Shown piece after piece: positions 1 to 5,247 of a DNA stretch of 5,247 nt; position 1 is the first letter of the stretch; each line of letters begins with the position of its first letter. A model generated the notes under the pieces. That model had not been told where the DNA came from. It saw only the letters and a program-made list of their open reading frames with translations, and made no database searches. The stretch lies in the NCBI GenBank assembly GCA_017998735.1, contig JAGOCN010000153.1, positions 1 through 5,247 on the forward strand. The letters are read 5' to 3'. Source of the DNA: Giesbergeria sp. (GTDB lineage Bacteria; Pseudomonadota; Gammaproteobacteria; Burkholderiales; Burkholderiaceae_C). A program made the translations under genes and the position numbers.

Positions 1-1728
1 GTGTTTGCCAGCCTGGTGGTGGCGCGGGTGCTGACGCCCATGATGTCGGCTTATCTGCTCAAGCCCCTGGTGGCACAGGAGCACGAGCCGCGCTGGCTGC
101 GAACCTACCTGCGCTGGGCCGCGTGGGGCATCGCACACCGCTGGACCACGTTCATCGCGGCGGCGCTGTTTTTCGCTGGCTCGCTGGCGCTGATTCCGCT
201 GCTGCCCACCGGTTTCATTCCGCCCGACGACAACTCGCAAACCCAGGTTTACCTGAGCCTGGCGCCCGGCGCCACGCTGGCGCAAACCCACGCCGCCGCC
301 GAAGACGCACGCCGGCGCATCGCCGCCGTGCCGCAGGTGCAAAGCGTCTACACCACCATTGGCGGCGGCGCCGCCGGAACCGACCCGTTTGCGCCCGGCG
401 GCGCGGCCGAAGTGCGCAAGGCCACGCTCACCATCACCCTGGTGCCGCGCAGCGAGCGGCCACGCAAGCAGGGCATTGAAAACGACATCCGTGCTGCGCT
501 GGCCAGCCTGCCCGGCGTGCGCAGCACGGTCGGCCTGGGCGGCTCGGGCGAGAAATACATCCTGGTGCTGACCGGCGACGACCCGCGCGCCCTGAGTGCG
601 GCAGCGTCGGCCGTGGTGAACGACCTGCGCAGCCTGCCCGGCCTGGGCAGCATTTCCTCCAGCGCCAGCCTGGTGCGCTCTGAAATCGCGGTGCGGCCCG
701 ACTTTGCCCGCGCCGCCGACCTGGGGGTCACCACCAGCGCCATTGCCGACACCCTGCGCATTGCCACCGTGGGCGACTACGACACCGCACTGCCGAAGCT
801 GAACCTGGACACGCGCCAGGTGCCCATCGTTGTCCGGCTGGCCGACAGCGCGCGCAGCGACCTTGAGCTGCTGCGCCGATTGAACGTACCGGGCACCAAA
901 GGCCCGGTGCCGCTGGACCAGGTGGCCACGCTGGAATTTGCCAGCGGCCCGGCCGCGGTGGACCGCTACGACCGGGCGCGCAGTGTGAACATCGAGGTCG
1001 AGCTGTCGGGCAGCGCGCTGGGGGATGTGACCGCCGCCGTGGCGCAGCTGCCGTCGGTGCGCAACCTGCCGCCCGGCGTGCAGCAGGTGGCCGTGGGCGA
1101 CGCCGAAGTGATGGCCGAACTGTTTGCCAGCTTTGGCCTGGCCATGCTCACGGGGGTGCTGTGCATCTACATCGTGCTGGTGCTGCTGTTCAAGGATTTT
1201 CTGCACCCGGTCACGATCCTGGCGGCGCTGCCGCTGTCGCTGGGCGGCGCGTTTGTCGGGCTGCTGATTGCGCAGAAAAGCTTTTCCATGCCGTCGCTGA
1301 TCGGCCTGATCATGCTGATGGGCATTGCCACCAAAAACTCCATCCTGCTGGTGGAATACGCCATCCTGGCGCGGCGCGAGCATGGCCTGTCGCGCCTGGA
1401 TGCGCTGCTCGACGCCTGCCACAAGCGCGCCCGCCCGATCATCATGACCACGCTGGCCATGGGCGCGGGCATGCTGCCGATTGCCATCGGCTTTGGCACG
1501 GCCGATTCCAGCTTTCGCTCCCCCATGGCGGTGGCGGTGATTGGCGGCCTGATCACGTCCACGGTGCTGAGCCTGCTGGTGATTCCGGCGTTTTTCACCG
1601 GCATCGACGACCTCGGCCTGTGGCTGCAACGCTGGCTGCCTGGCGCGCAGGGCAGCAACCTTGCACAGGGCACGCCAGTACAAAAGGCCGTGCCCCTTGC
1701 GCCAGACGTGCCAGCCCGCGTGCCTTGA
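1..1728 (+). CDS. RND efflux transporter permease subunit, C-terminal part (5' end outside window)
   Basis: This is the second half of an inner-membrane proton-driven RND pump of the HAE1/AcrB type, which exports hydrophobic compounds together with a periplasmic adaptor and an outer-membrane channel. Family members are about 1,030-1,060 residues; the 575 seen here begin at the end of TM6 (residues 1-20), so some 470 N-terminal residues lie upstream. The GTG at base 1 is an internal Val codon, not a start. Next come TM7 (about 49-70, ending in the typical GFIPPDD), a large periplasmic porter/docking region (about 75-370), and TM8-TM12 (about 374-397, 400-424, 428-453, 476-498, 506-531). The TM10 motif GIATKNSILLVEYA (441-454) contains Lys445, equivalent to the AcrB proton-relay lysine (Lys940). 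The tail after 532 is short and ends at TGA 1726-1728. The substrate cannot be deduced; the adaptor gene is not in view, and upstream is its usual place. It converges on the M20 gene. The family call is firm, the exact subfamily is not. Confidence 0.95.
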   Translation: MFASLVVARVLTPMMSAYLLKPLVAQEHEPRWLRTYLRWAAWGIAHRWTTFIAAALFFAGSLALIPLLPTGFIPPDDNSQTQVYLSLAPGATLAQTHAAAEDARRRIAAVPQVQSVYTTIGGGAAGTDPFAPGGAAEVRKATLTITLVPRSERPRKQGIENDIRAALASLPGVRSTVGLGGSGEKYILVLTGDDPRALSAAASAVVNDLRSLPGLGSISSSASLVRSEIAVRPDFARAADLGVTTSAIADTLRIATVGDYDTALPKLNLDTRQVPIVVRLADSARSDLELLRRLNVPGTKGPVPLDQVATLEFASGPAAVDRYDRARSVNIEVELSGSALGDVTAAVAQLPSVRNLPPGVQQVAVGDAEVMAELFASFGLAMLTGVLCIYIVLVLLFKDFLHPVTILAALPLSLGGAFVGLLIAQKSFSMPSLIGLIMLMGIATKNSILLVEYAILARREHGLSRLDALLDACHKRARPIIMTTLAMGAGMLPIAIGFGTADSSFRSPMAVAVIGGLITSTVLSLLVIPAFFTGIDDLGLWLQRWLPGAQGSNLAQGTPVQKAVPLAPDVPARVP

Positions 1729-1731
1729 ACC

Positions 1732-1752
1732 TTTCGCCTTTCGCTTTTCGCC
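1732..1752. repeat. Three tandem 7-base units (TTTCGCC/TTTCGCT/TTTCGCC) between convergent genes
   Basis: The gap between the stop codons of the RND gene and the M20 gene is 25 bases, and 21 of them are three head-to-tail heptamers differing at one position. No stem-loop followed by a T-run is visible on either strand, so this is not a conventional terminator. With so short a gap, the two transcripts probably overlap at their 3' ends. It may be simple slippage-derived sequence; no function is claimed. Confidence 0.7.
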
Positions 1753-1753
1753 T

Positions 1754-3217
1754 TCAGGGCATGGACGCAATCACCTGTGCCACGGCGGCGGTGAGCTTCT
1801 TGGCGTAGGGCACATGCAGGAATTCGTTCGGGCCGTGCGCATTGCTTTTGGGGCCAAGCACGCCGCAGACCATCATTTGCGCCTTGGGAAAGCCCTTGCT
1901 CAGCAGGCCCATCAGCGGAATCGTGCCGCCCTGGCCGATGTGGCCGCAGGGCGCGCCAAAGTGCGCCTGGCTGGCAGCGTTCAGTGCGTCCTCGAACCAG
2001 GGCACGGTGGGCGGTGCGTTCCAGCCGTTGGCGCCGCTGGCGCTTTCCCAGGTCACCCGGGCCTGGTAGGGGGCGTTGTCTTCCAGCAGCGCCTTCATTT
2101 CCTGCACGCAGGCGGCGGCGTCCACCAGGGGCGGCAGGCGCAGGCTCAGTTTGAAGGCGCTGTAGGGCCGCAGCACGTTGCCCGCGTCCTGCAGCGCCGG
2201 AAAACCCTCGGCGCCGGTCACGCTGAGCGTGGGCTGCCAGGTGCGGCGCAGCAGCGCATCGACCGGGTTGGTGGTGGTGGGCAATGCAAAAGCGGTGCTA
2301 CCACCGCAGTCGTGGTGCGCCCACGGAAAGCGCCGGTAGACCTCGTCGCCCAGAATGGCCGCGGTGGCACGCGCCTGCGCCAGCCGCTCGGCCGGCACTT
2401 CGCAGTGAAAACTCGCCGGCAGCAGGCGGCCGGTGGCGCTGTCTTCCAGGCGGTCCAGCACCTGGCGCATGATCCGAAAGCTCGACGGCACCAGGCCCGA
2501 CGCGTCGCCCGAGTGCACGCCTTCGGTCAAAATTTCTACCCGCAGCGTGCCGCTGGCCATGCCGCGCAGGCTGGTGGTGAGCCACAGCTGGTCGTAGTTG
2601 CCGGCGCCCGAGTCCAGGCACACCACCAGCGCCACCTCGCCCAGCCGGTCTTTGAGCGCATCGATGTACGGCAACAGGTCGCGCGAGCCGCTTTCCTCGC
2701 TGGTTTCAATCAGCCCGACGATGCGCGGGTGCGGCACGCCCTGGCGCTTCAGCTCCTGCACGGCGGCAATGCTGGCATAGACCGCATAACCGTCGTCGGC
2801 GCCGCCGCGCCCGTACAGCTTTCCGTCCTCGTATTTCGGCGTCCACGGCCCCAGGTCGCTGCGCCAGCCGGAAAACTCGGGCTGCTTGTCCAGGTGGCCG
2901 TACATCAGCACGCTCTGGCGCGACTGCGGCCGGGTGGCGGCAATTTCAAAAAACAGCACCGGCGTGCGGCCCGGCAGGCGCACCACTTCGAGCTGCAGGC
3001 CTTCGACCTTTTGTTCTTCCACCCAGGCAGCGGCATTGCGCACCACGGTGTCCAGCAGGCCCTGCTGCTCCCAGTCGGGGGCAAACATCGGCGACTTGGC
3101 GGGAATGGCGATGTAGTCGGTCAGCTGCGGCACGATGTTTTCGTCCCAGACCCGGCTGACGCGGGCCAGGGCTTCTTCGGGCTGGAGCAGGGTGGCGGGG
3201 GAAATGCGGGCGTTCAT
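1754..3217 (-). CDS. M20-family metallopeptidase (dipeptidase/carboxypeptidase type)
   Basis: This is a complete 487-residue di-zinc hydrolase of the M20 family, close in layout to carnosinase/cytosolic non-specific dipeptidases, and probably cleaves dipeptides or short peptides in the cytoplasm (no signal peptide or membrane segment). Visible active-site elements are the metal ligand H108 with D110 in GHLDKQP, the bridging aspartate D141 in GRGGADD (136-142), the general base E174 and ligand E175 in ETSEESGS, D202 in CLDSGAG, and the late ligand H461 in NAHGPNEF. The inserted lid/dimerisation domain runs from about 215 to 390 and includes H235 (HSGD), which in carnosinases completes the partner's active site, and R360 in KLSLRLP. 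GQGGTIP (428-434) matches the substrate-binding loop GGS/TIP. The ATG at 3215-3217 is supported by a purine-rich ribosome site 6-7 bases upstream. It lies 95 bases downstream of the cyclase gene on the same strand, so a shared transcript is possible. The substrate is unknown. After GRGxxDD it reads GYAV rather than the KGP of animal carnosinases, so carnosinase specificity should not be assumed. Confidence 0.95.
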   Translation of the reverse strand: MNARISPATLLQPEEALARVSRVWDENIVPQLTDYIAIPAKSPMFAPDWEQQGLLDTVVRNAAAWVEEQKVEGLQLEVVRLPGRTPVLFFEIAATRPQSRQSVLMYGHLDKQPEFSGWRSDLGPWTPKYEDGKLYGRGGADDGYAVYASIAAVQELKRQGVPHPRIVGLIETSEESGSRDLLPYIDALKDRLGEVALVVCLDSGAGNYDQLWLTTSLRGMASGTLRVEILTEGVHSGDASGLVPSSFRIMRQVLDRLEDSATGRLLPASFHCEVPAERLAQARATAAILGDEVYRRFPWAHHDCGGSTAFALPTTTNPVDALLRRTWQPTLSVTGAEGFPALQDAGNVLRPYSAFKLSLRLPPLVDAAACVQEMKALLEDNAPYQARVTWESASGANGWNAPPTVPWFEDALNAASQAHFGAPCGHIGQGGTIPLMGLLSKGFPKAQMMVCGVLGPKSNAHGPNEFLHVPYAKKLTAAVAQVIASMP

Positions 3218-3223
3218 GGCAGG

Positions 3224-3230
3224 GCTCCTC
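3224..3230 (-). promoter_or_regulatory. Ribosome binding site of the M20 peptidase gene
   Basis: Read on the minus strand, GAGGAGC lies 6 bases before the ATG at 3217. It is a good match to the anti-Shine-Dalgarno complement and fixes this start over the other in-frame possibilities. It contrasts with the cyclase gene upstream, which has no such site. Confidence 0.8.
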
Positions 3231-3312
3231 GGGTGGGCAGGGCAGTGTCAAAAAGAAGGCTGCATTCCAACACAAGGCCCGCCGCACCGTGCAGCGCGCA
3301 CCGCTCCGCCCA

Positions 3313-4551
3313 TCATCCCGAAGGTGGCAAGGTCTGCTCGAAGCCCGTGTCCGCTTCCAGGCAAGCGCGCTGCACCCGGTGCAGGCCAGACGCCACTTCG
3401 ACGCGGTTGCGGCCCGACGCCTTGGCACGGTAGAGCGCACTGTCGGCGGCGTGCAGCAGCAGGTCCCACTGGTCCTGCGCTTCCAGCAGGCCGCCAAACA
3501 CGCCGATGCTCACCGTCACGGCAATGGTCTTGCCGTTCCAGGGGCAGGGCGTGGCCTGAACCGCTGCGCACAGCTCCTGCGCCAGCCGGGCAGCGCCGGC
3601 GCGCGGGGTGTCGGGCAGCACCACCAGAAACTCCTCGCCGCCATAGCGCCCGACGGTGTCCTGCGCGCGCACGCGCTGCACCAGCGTGCCGCAGATGCTG
3701 CGCAGCACCGCGTCGCCCGCCAGGTGGCCATGGCGGTCGTTGACCTGCTTGAAATGGTCCACGTCCACCATCATCAGCGCCAGCGGCTGGCGCGTGCGCC
3801 GGCTGCGCGCCACTTCGCGCTCCAGCGCGGCAATGGTGGCGCGGCGGTTGGCCAGGCCGGTCAGTTCGTCCTGCGCGGCCAGGCGGAGGTTGCGCTGGTC
3901 GGCGCGGTCCTTGCCCATGAAGACAAAGCCCATCGAGGTCACCAGCAGCGCAATGAAAACCATCATGAATGTCAGGGTCTGCACCGCGTTGCCCATCAGC
4001 AGCGAAGCGCCCGGCTGCTCGAACATCGGCGCCGAGGCGCTGCGCAGCAGCAGCACCGCCGACTCCACGCTCAGCCCCACGGTCACCAGCAGCGCGCCCC
4101 GGCCGGTGGTGCCGGCCTGGCCATTGCCGTCCGGGCTTGCGCTGTGCAGGCAGCGCAGCACCCACAGTGACTGCGCTGCCATCATCAGGTTGGCCAGCAC
4201 CACGCGCATCGCCAGGCTGTCCAGGCCATACGCCATCAGGGCAGCCATGCACGCCGGCGCCACCAGCAGCCGCCCCCAGCGGGGCTGGCGCCCCTGAAAG
4301 CACTGCACGGCGGCCGTCACCATGGAAAACATGGCCGACAGCAGCGCGTTTGCCAGCACGATGGACAGCAGGTCCGGTACCCGCCCGCGCAGCAAAAACA
4401 GCGTGTAACCTGCCGCGCCCAGCAGCAGCGCACCCGCCCAGTAAGGCAGCCCGTCCTGGCGGCTGCCCCCGCCCAACAGCAGCATGGCGGCCGCCATGGT
4501 GCCCGAGGACACGGTCACCATCAGCAGCAGGGTCGGAACATCGGCGTTCAT
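3313..4551 (-). CDS. Membrane-anchored diguanylate cyclase (GGDEF domain)
   Basis: This 412-residue protein should make the second messenger c-di-GMP from two GTP at the inner face of the membrane. The N-terminal half has about seven hydrophobic helices (roughly 5-27, 35-54, 60-82, 93-110, 114-134, 152-171, 187-212). Charge placement (QGRQPRWGR, then KDRADQRNLR after the last helix) favours N-out/C-in, putting the catalytic domain in the cytoplasm. The GGDEF domain spans about 222-388: DELTGLANRR (228-237), metal ligand D263 in DVDHFKQVND, base-contacting N271, D280, and GGEEF at 304-308. RAQD (295-298) lies exactly five residues before GGEEF, the standard position of the RxxD product-inhibition site, so feedback control by c-di-GMP is likely. 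I do not recognise a named sensor domain in the membrane part; it may sense a signal in or across the membrane. I chose the ATG at 4549-4551 (MNADVPTLL) because helix 1 follows at once. The frame stays open to 4800, but the extra 83 residues are Cys/Arg/Pro-rich and unlike protein. No Shine-Dalgarno sequence precedes the ATG. Confidence 0.92.
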   Translation of the reverse strand: MNADVPTLLLMVTVSSGTMAAAMLLLGGGSRQDGLPYWAGALLLGAAGYTLFLLRGRVPDLLSIVLANALLSAMFSMVTAAVQCFQGRQPRWGRLLVAPACMAALMAYGLDSLAMRVVLANLMMAAQSLWVLRCLHSASPDGNGQAGTTGRGALLVTVGLSVESAVLLLRSASAPMFEQPGASLLMGNAVQTLTFMMVFIALLVTSMGFVFMGKDRADQRNLRLAAQDELTGLANRRATIAALEREVARSRRTRQPLALMMVDVDHFKQVNDRHGHLAGDAVLRSICGTLVQRVRAQDTVGRYGGEEFLVVLPDTPRAGAARLAQELCAAVQATPCPWNGKTIAVTVSIGVFGGLLEAQDQWDLLLHAADSALYRAKASGRNRVEVASGLHRVQRACLEADTGFEQTLPPSG

Positions 4552-4570
4552 GAAAGAGGGGCGTGCGAGG

Positions 4571-4589
4571 AAAGAAAAGAAAAGAAAAG
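4571..4589. repeat. AAAAG pentanucleotide tract (about 3.8 copies) in the cyclase leader
   Basis: AAAG is followed by three perfect AAAAG units. On the minus strand this gives a CTTTT-rich pyrimidine run 20-38 bases upstream of the cyclase ATG, probably in its 5' untranslated leader. The gene has no Shine-Dalgarno sequence, and pyrimidine-rich leaders are known to bind ribosomal protein S1, so the tract could help start translation. That role is inference. A copy-number change of 5 bases would alter leader length but not the preferred reading frame. Confidence 0.75.
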
Positions 4590-4631
4590 GGCAGCAAAAC
4601 AGCCCAGGGCAGCAGCCATGGGCAAGACAGC

Positions 4632-4663
4632 GCCGCACCCGATCGGGCAAGGTCGGGTGCGGC
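4632..4663. other. Perfect 11-bp inverted repeat with 10-base loop
   Basis: GCCGCACCCGA (4632-4642) and TCGGGTGCGGC (4653-4663) are exact reverse complements around a 10-base spacer. Neither strand shows a T-run after the stem, so it does not look like an intrinsic terminator. It lies 81-112 bases upstream of the cyclase start and would be a strong hairpin in its leader if transcription starts further up, or an operator if it does not. The core also holds a self-complementary CCCGATCGGG (4638-4647), which would compete with the long stem. Confidence 0.7.
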
Positions 4664-4697
4664 AACCAGAATAATCGAAGCCCGCGCAACCTTGCCA

Positions 4698-4727
4698 CGC
4701 AGGGCAGGTTTGCGGCGCCGCCCTGCG
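4698..4727. other. 8-bp inverted repeat with inner GCGGCGCCGC palindrome
   Basis: CGCAGGGC (4698-4705) pairs exactly with GCCCTGCG (4720-4727) across 14 bases. A 10-base perfect palindrome, GCGGCGCCGC at 4712-4721, overlaps the right arm, so the two foldings are alternatives. No T-run follows on either strand. In DNA this rich in G and C some such repeats arise by chance, and its function is unknown. Confidence 0.5.
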
Positions 4728-4892
4728 GTTCAGGCCGGTTGCAGGGCCAGGCGCTGGCGGCCCGGAACAGCCGCAATCCATCGCCCTGGCAGCCACCCAT
4801 GCCGCGCTTTCAGTGGCTGCCATTGCCTGCCGCACTTGCCAGGCCTGCCAGCCGACGGCACCCCGGCCAGAGCATGCCCTGCCTGTGCTTTA

Positions 4893-4960
4893 CGCCAAAA
4901 ACGGCTCCAGCGCATGCAGGGCTTGCGCCAGAAGCTATTGAATGCATAGCAAAAATTTCA
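4893..4960 (-). repeat. Comamonad-type interspersed double stem-loop repeat (putative copy)
   Basis: Read on the minus strand, the stretch is an AT-rich lead (TGAAATTTTT), then GCTAT-7 bases-ATAGC (4934-4950), then TTCTG, then GCGCA-9 bases-TGCGC (4910-4928), then TGGAGCC and a TTTTTGGCG tail. I recall this order (GCTAT/ATAGC hairpin, GCTnCTgGCGC...GCGCTgGAGCC, T-rich end) from intergenic regions scattered across Comamonadaceae genomes. Both stems are intact here. The AT-rich part stands out sharply from the GC-rich surroundings. The assignment rests on memory of the pattern, and the boundaries are approximate. Confidence 0.45.
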
Positions 4961-5056
4961 GCCCTGCACCCGTCCCGGTGCGGCCCCTGTGGCCCTGCTC
5001 CACCCTGCCTGCCCTGCGGGCCGGGCGCTTTCGTTACCATGGCACCCCCCTTTCAA

Positions 5057-5071
5057 CCGGCCCGGCCCGGC
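5057..5071. repeat. Three perfect tandem CCGGC units
   Basis: CCGGC is repeated three times head to tail, 50-64 bases before the plus-strand start at 5121. It is short and GC-rich, so it may be chance or slippage; no function is claimed. Confidence 0.6.
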
Positions 5072-5075
5072 GCTT

Positions 5076-5087
5076 GCAGGCGCCTGC
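5076..5087. other. 12-base perfect palindrome GCAGGCGCCTGC
   Basis: The palindrome has no spacer and is centred between 5081 and 5082, about 40 bases before the downstream start codon. A smaller hairpin, GCTGC-ACT-GCAGC (5098-5110), follows immediately and ends 10 bases before the ATG, where the ribosome site should be. Either could be a dimeric-protein binding site or a leader structure. The sequence alone does not decide. Confidence 0.45.
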
Positions 5088-5120
5088 GGGCCGTGGCGCT
5101 GCACTGCAGCAGAGCATTCC

Positions 5121-5247
5121 ATGACACCAGACCACCCCTCTTTTCTGAGCCGCATCGCGATTGCGATCGGCAGTTTTTTCTCCATCCTGGCGCGGCCCGA
5201 TCTGGCCGCCGATGTGGCCGGCCTGCGCGACGGCTCGGCCGTGGCCC
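5121..5247 (+). CDS. N-terminal fragment of a DUF2760-like protein (3' end outside window)
   Basis: The 42 complete codons from the ATG at 5121 encode MTPDHPSFLSRIAIAIGSFF and continue SILARPDLAADVAGLRDGSAVA, after which the window ends. The pattern (a short polar start, then an amphipathic/hydrophobic FLSRIAIAIGSFFSIL stretch, then a P-D-L-A-A-x-V-x-x-L-R segment) matches my recollection of the start of DUF2760 proteins of betaproteobacteria. These have no established function and are, as I recall, often encoded beside an Hsp70-like gene. Codon third positions are G/C-rich, as in the other genes. No clear Shine-Dalgarno sequence precedes the ATG (GCAGAGCATTCC), and a small hairpin lies just upstream. 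With so few residues the family call is tentative, although a genuine gene start is likely. Confidence 0.5.
   Translation, partial: MTPDHPSFLSRIAIAIGSFFSILARPDLAADVAGLRDGSAVA

Larger units (their letters stand above)
4552..5120. other. Intergenic region between divergent genes, no supported protein gene
   Basis: This stretch of 569 bases separates the cyclase start (minus strand) from the DUF2760-like start (plus strand), so it must hold the promoters of both. I see no convincing sigma-70 pair. A weak -10-like TACCAT at 5035-5040 lies 80 bases before the plus-strand gene but has no matching -35, and TATTCT on the minus strand at 4669-4674 also lacks a good -35. Short open frames here are Cys/Arg/Pro-rich, lack ribosome sites and look like chance. 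No tRNA or rRNA is visible. The recognisable content is a set of repeats and inverted repeats listed separately. Confidence 0.75.

Noticed and set aside
1..3. GTG at the first base as the start of the RND gene
   Set aside because: The sequence begins inside TM6 of a pump that normally has about 470 more N-terminal residues, so this is an internal codon at the window edge.
3246..3251. Minus-strand TTGACA as a -35 box for the M20 gene
   Set aside because: At 16-18 bases downstream the expected -10 position falls on the ribosome binding site and is GC-rich, so no promoter can be built there.
3289..3301. GTGC-AGCGC-GCAC hairpin as terminator between the cyclase and M20 genes
   Set aside because: It has only four pairs and no T-run on the minus strand, and such short repeats are common in GC-rich sequence.
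1661..3433. 590-codon plus-strand open frame covering the M20 gene
   Set aside because: It is longer than the real gene but lies antisense to it, is rich in Gln/His/Ala/Arg/Gly, has no recognisable motif or ribosome site, and is expected from the biased codon use of high-GC genes. The minus-strand frame carries all M20 catalytic motifs.
3248..4597. 449-codon minus-strand open frame overlapping the cyclase in another frame
   Set aside because: It is low-complexity Ala/Gly/Arg/Pro sequence without domain motifs. The neighbouring frame contains the full GGDEF domain and helices.
4552..4800. 83-residue N-terminal extension of the cyclase to an ATG at 4800
   Set aside because: The extension is Cys/Arg/Pro-rich, runs through the inverted repeats and the CTTTT tract, and adds no domain. 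The ATG at 4551 leads directly into the first membrane helix.
4552..5120. CRISPR array, tRNA or insertion sequence
   Set aside because: I see no regularly spaced direct repeats, no cloverleaf and no transposase or terminal inverted repeats; the repeats present are short and unrelated to each other.
4942..5124. 60-codon plus-strand open frame ending over the DUF2760-like start
   Set aside because: It begins inside the interspersed repeat, has no ribosome site and encodes Pro/Arg/Ala-rich sequence through the palindromes. The overlap with the real ATG is coincidental.

Overview
The window is high-GC DNA, roughly two-thirds G+C by eye, with strong G/C preference at third codon positions. Protein style and a partial interspersed repeat near 4893-4960 suggest a betaproteobacterium, most likely of the Comamonadaceae (Acidovorax / Hydrogenophaga / Rhodoferax type). 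This placement is inference from pattern recall, not from a search.

Layout. (1) 1-1728, + strand: the C-terminal 575 residues of an inner-membrane RND efflux pump permease (HAE1/AcrB-like), cut by the left edge. (2) 1729-1753: a 25-base gap between convergent genes made almost entirely of three tandem 7-base units, with no recognisable terminator. (3) 1754-3217, - strand: a complete cytoplasmic M20-family metallopeptidase (487 aa) with all metal and catalytic motifs. (4) 3313-4551, - strand: a complete membrane-anchored diguanylate cyclase (412 aa from the preferred start) with about seven predicted transmembrane helices, a GGEEF active site and an intact RxxD inhibitory site. It lies 95 bases upstream of the peptidase on the same strand, so the two may be co-transcribed. 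(5) 4552-5120: a 569-base intergenic region between divergent genes with no supportable protein gene but with several structured elements: an AAAAG tandem tract, an 11-bp perfect inverted repeat, a second hairpin, a double-stem-loop repeat of the type scattered through comamonad genomes, a CCGGC triplet repeat and a 12-bp palindrome. (6) 5121-5247, + strand: the first 42 codons of a gene that resembles DUF2760 proteins, cut by the right edge.

The genes do not form one obvious pathway: drug/solvent efflux, peptide turnover, c-di-GMP signalling and a protein of unknown role look like ordinary chromosomal neighbours. I see no strong evidence of a novel multi-gene system. The least explained part is the structured intergenic region 4552-5120.
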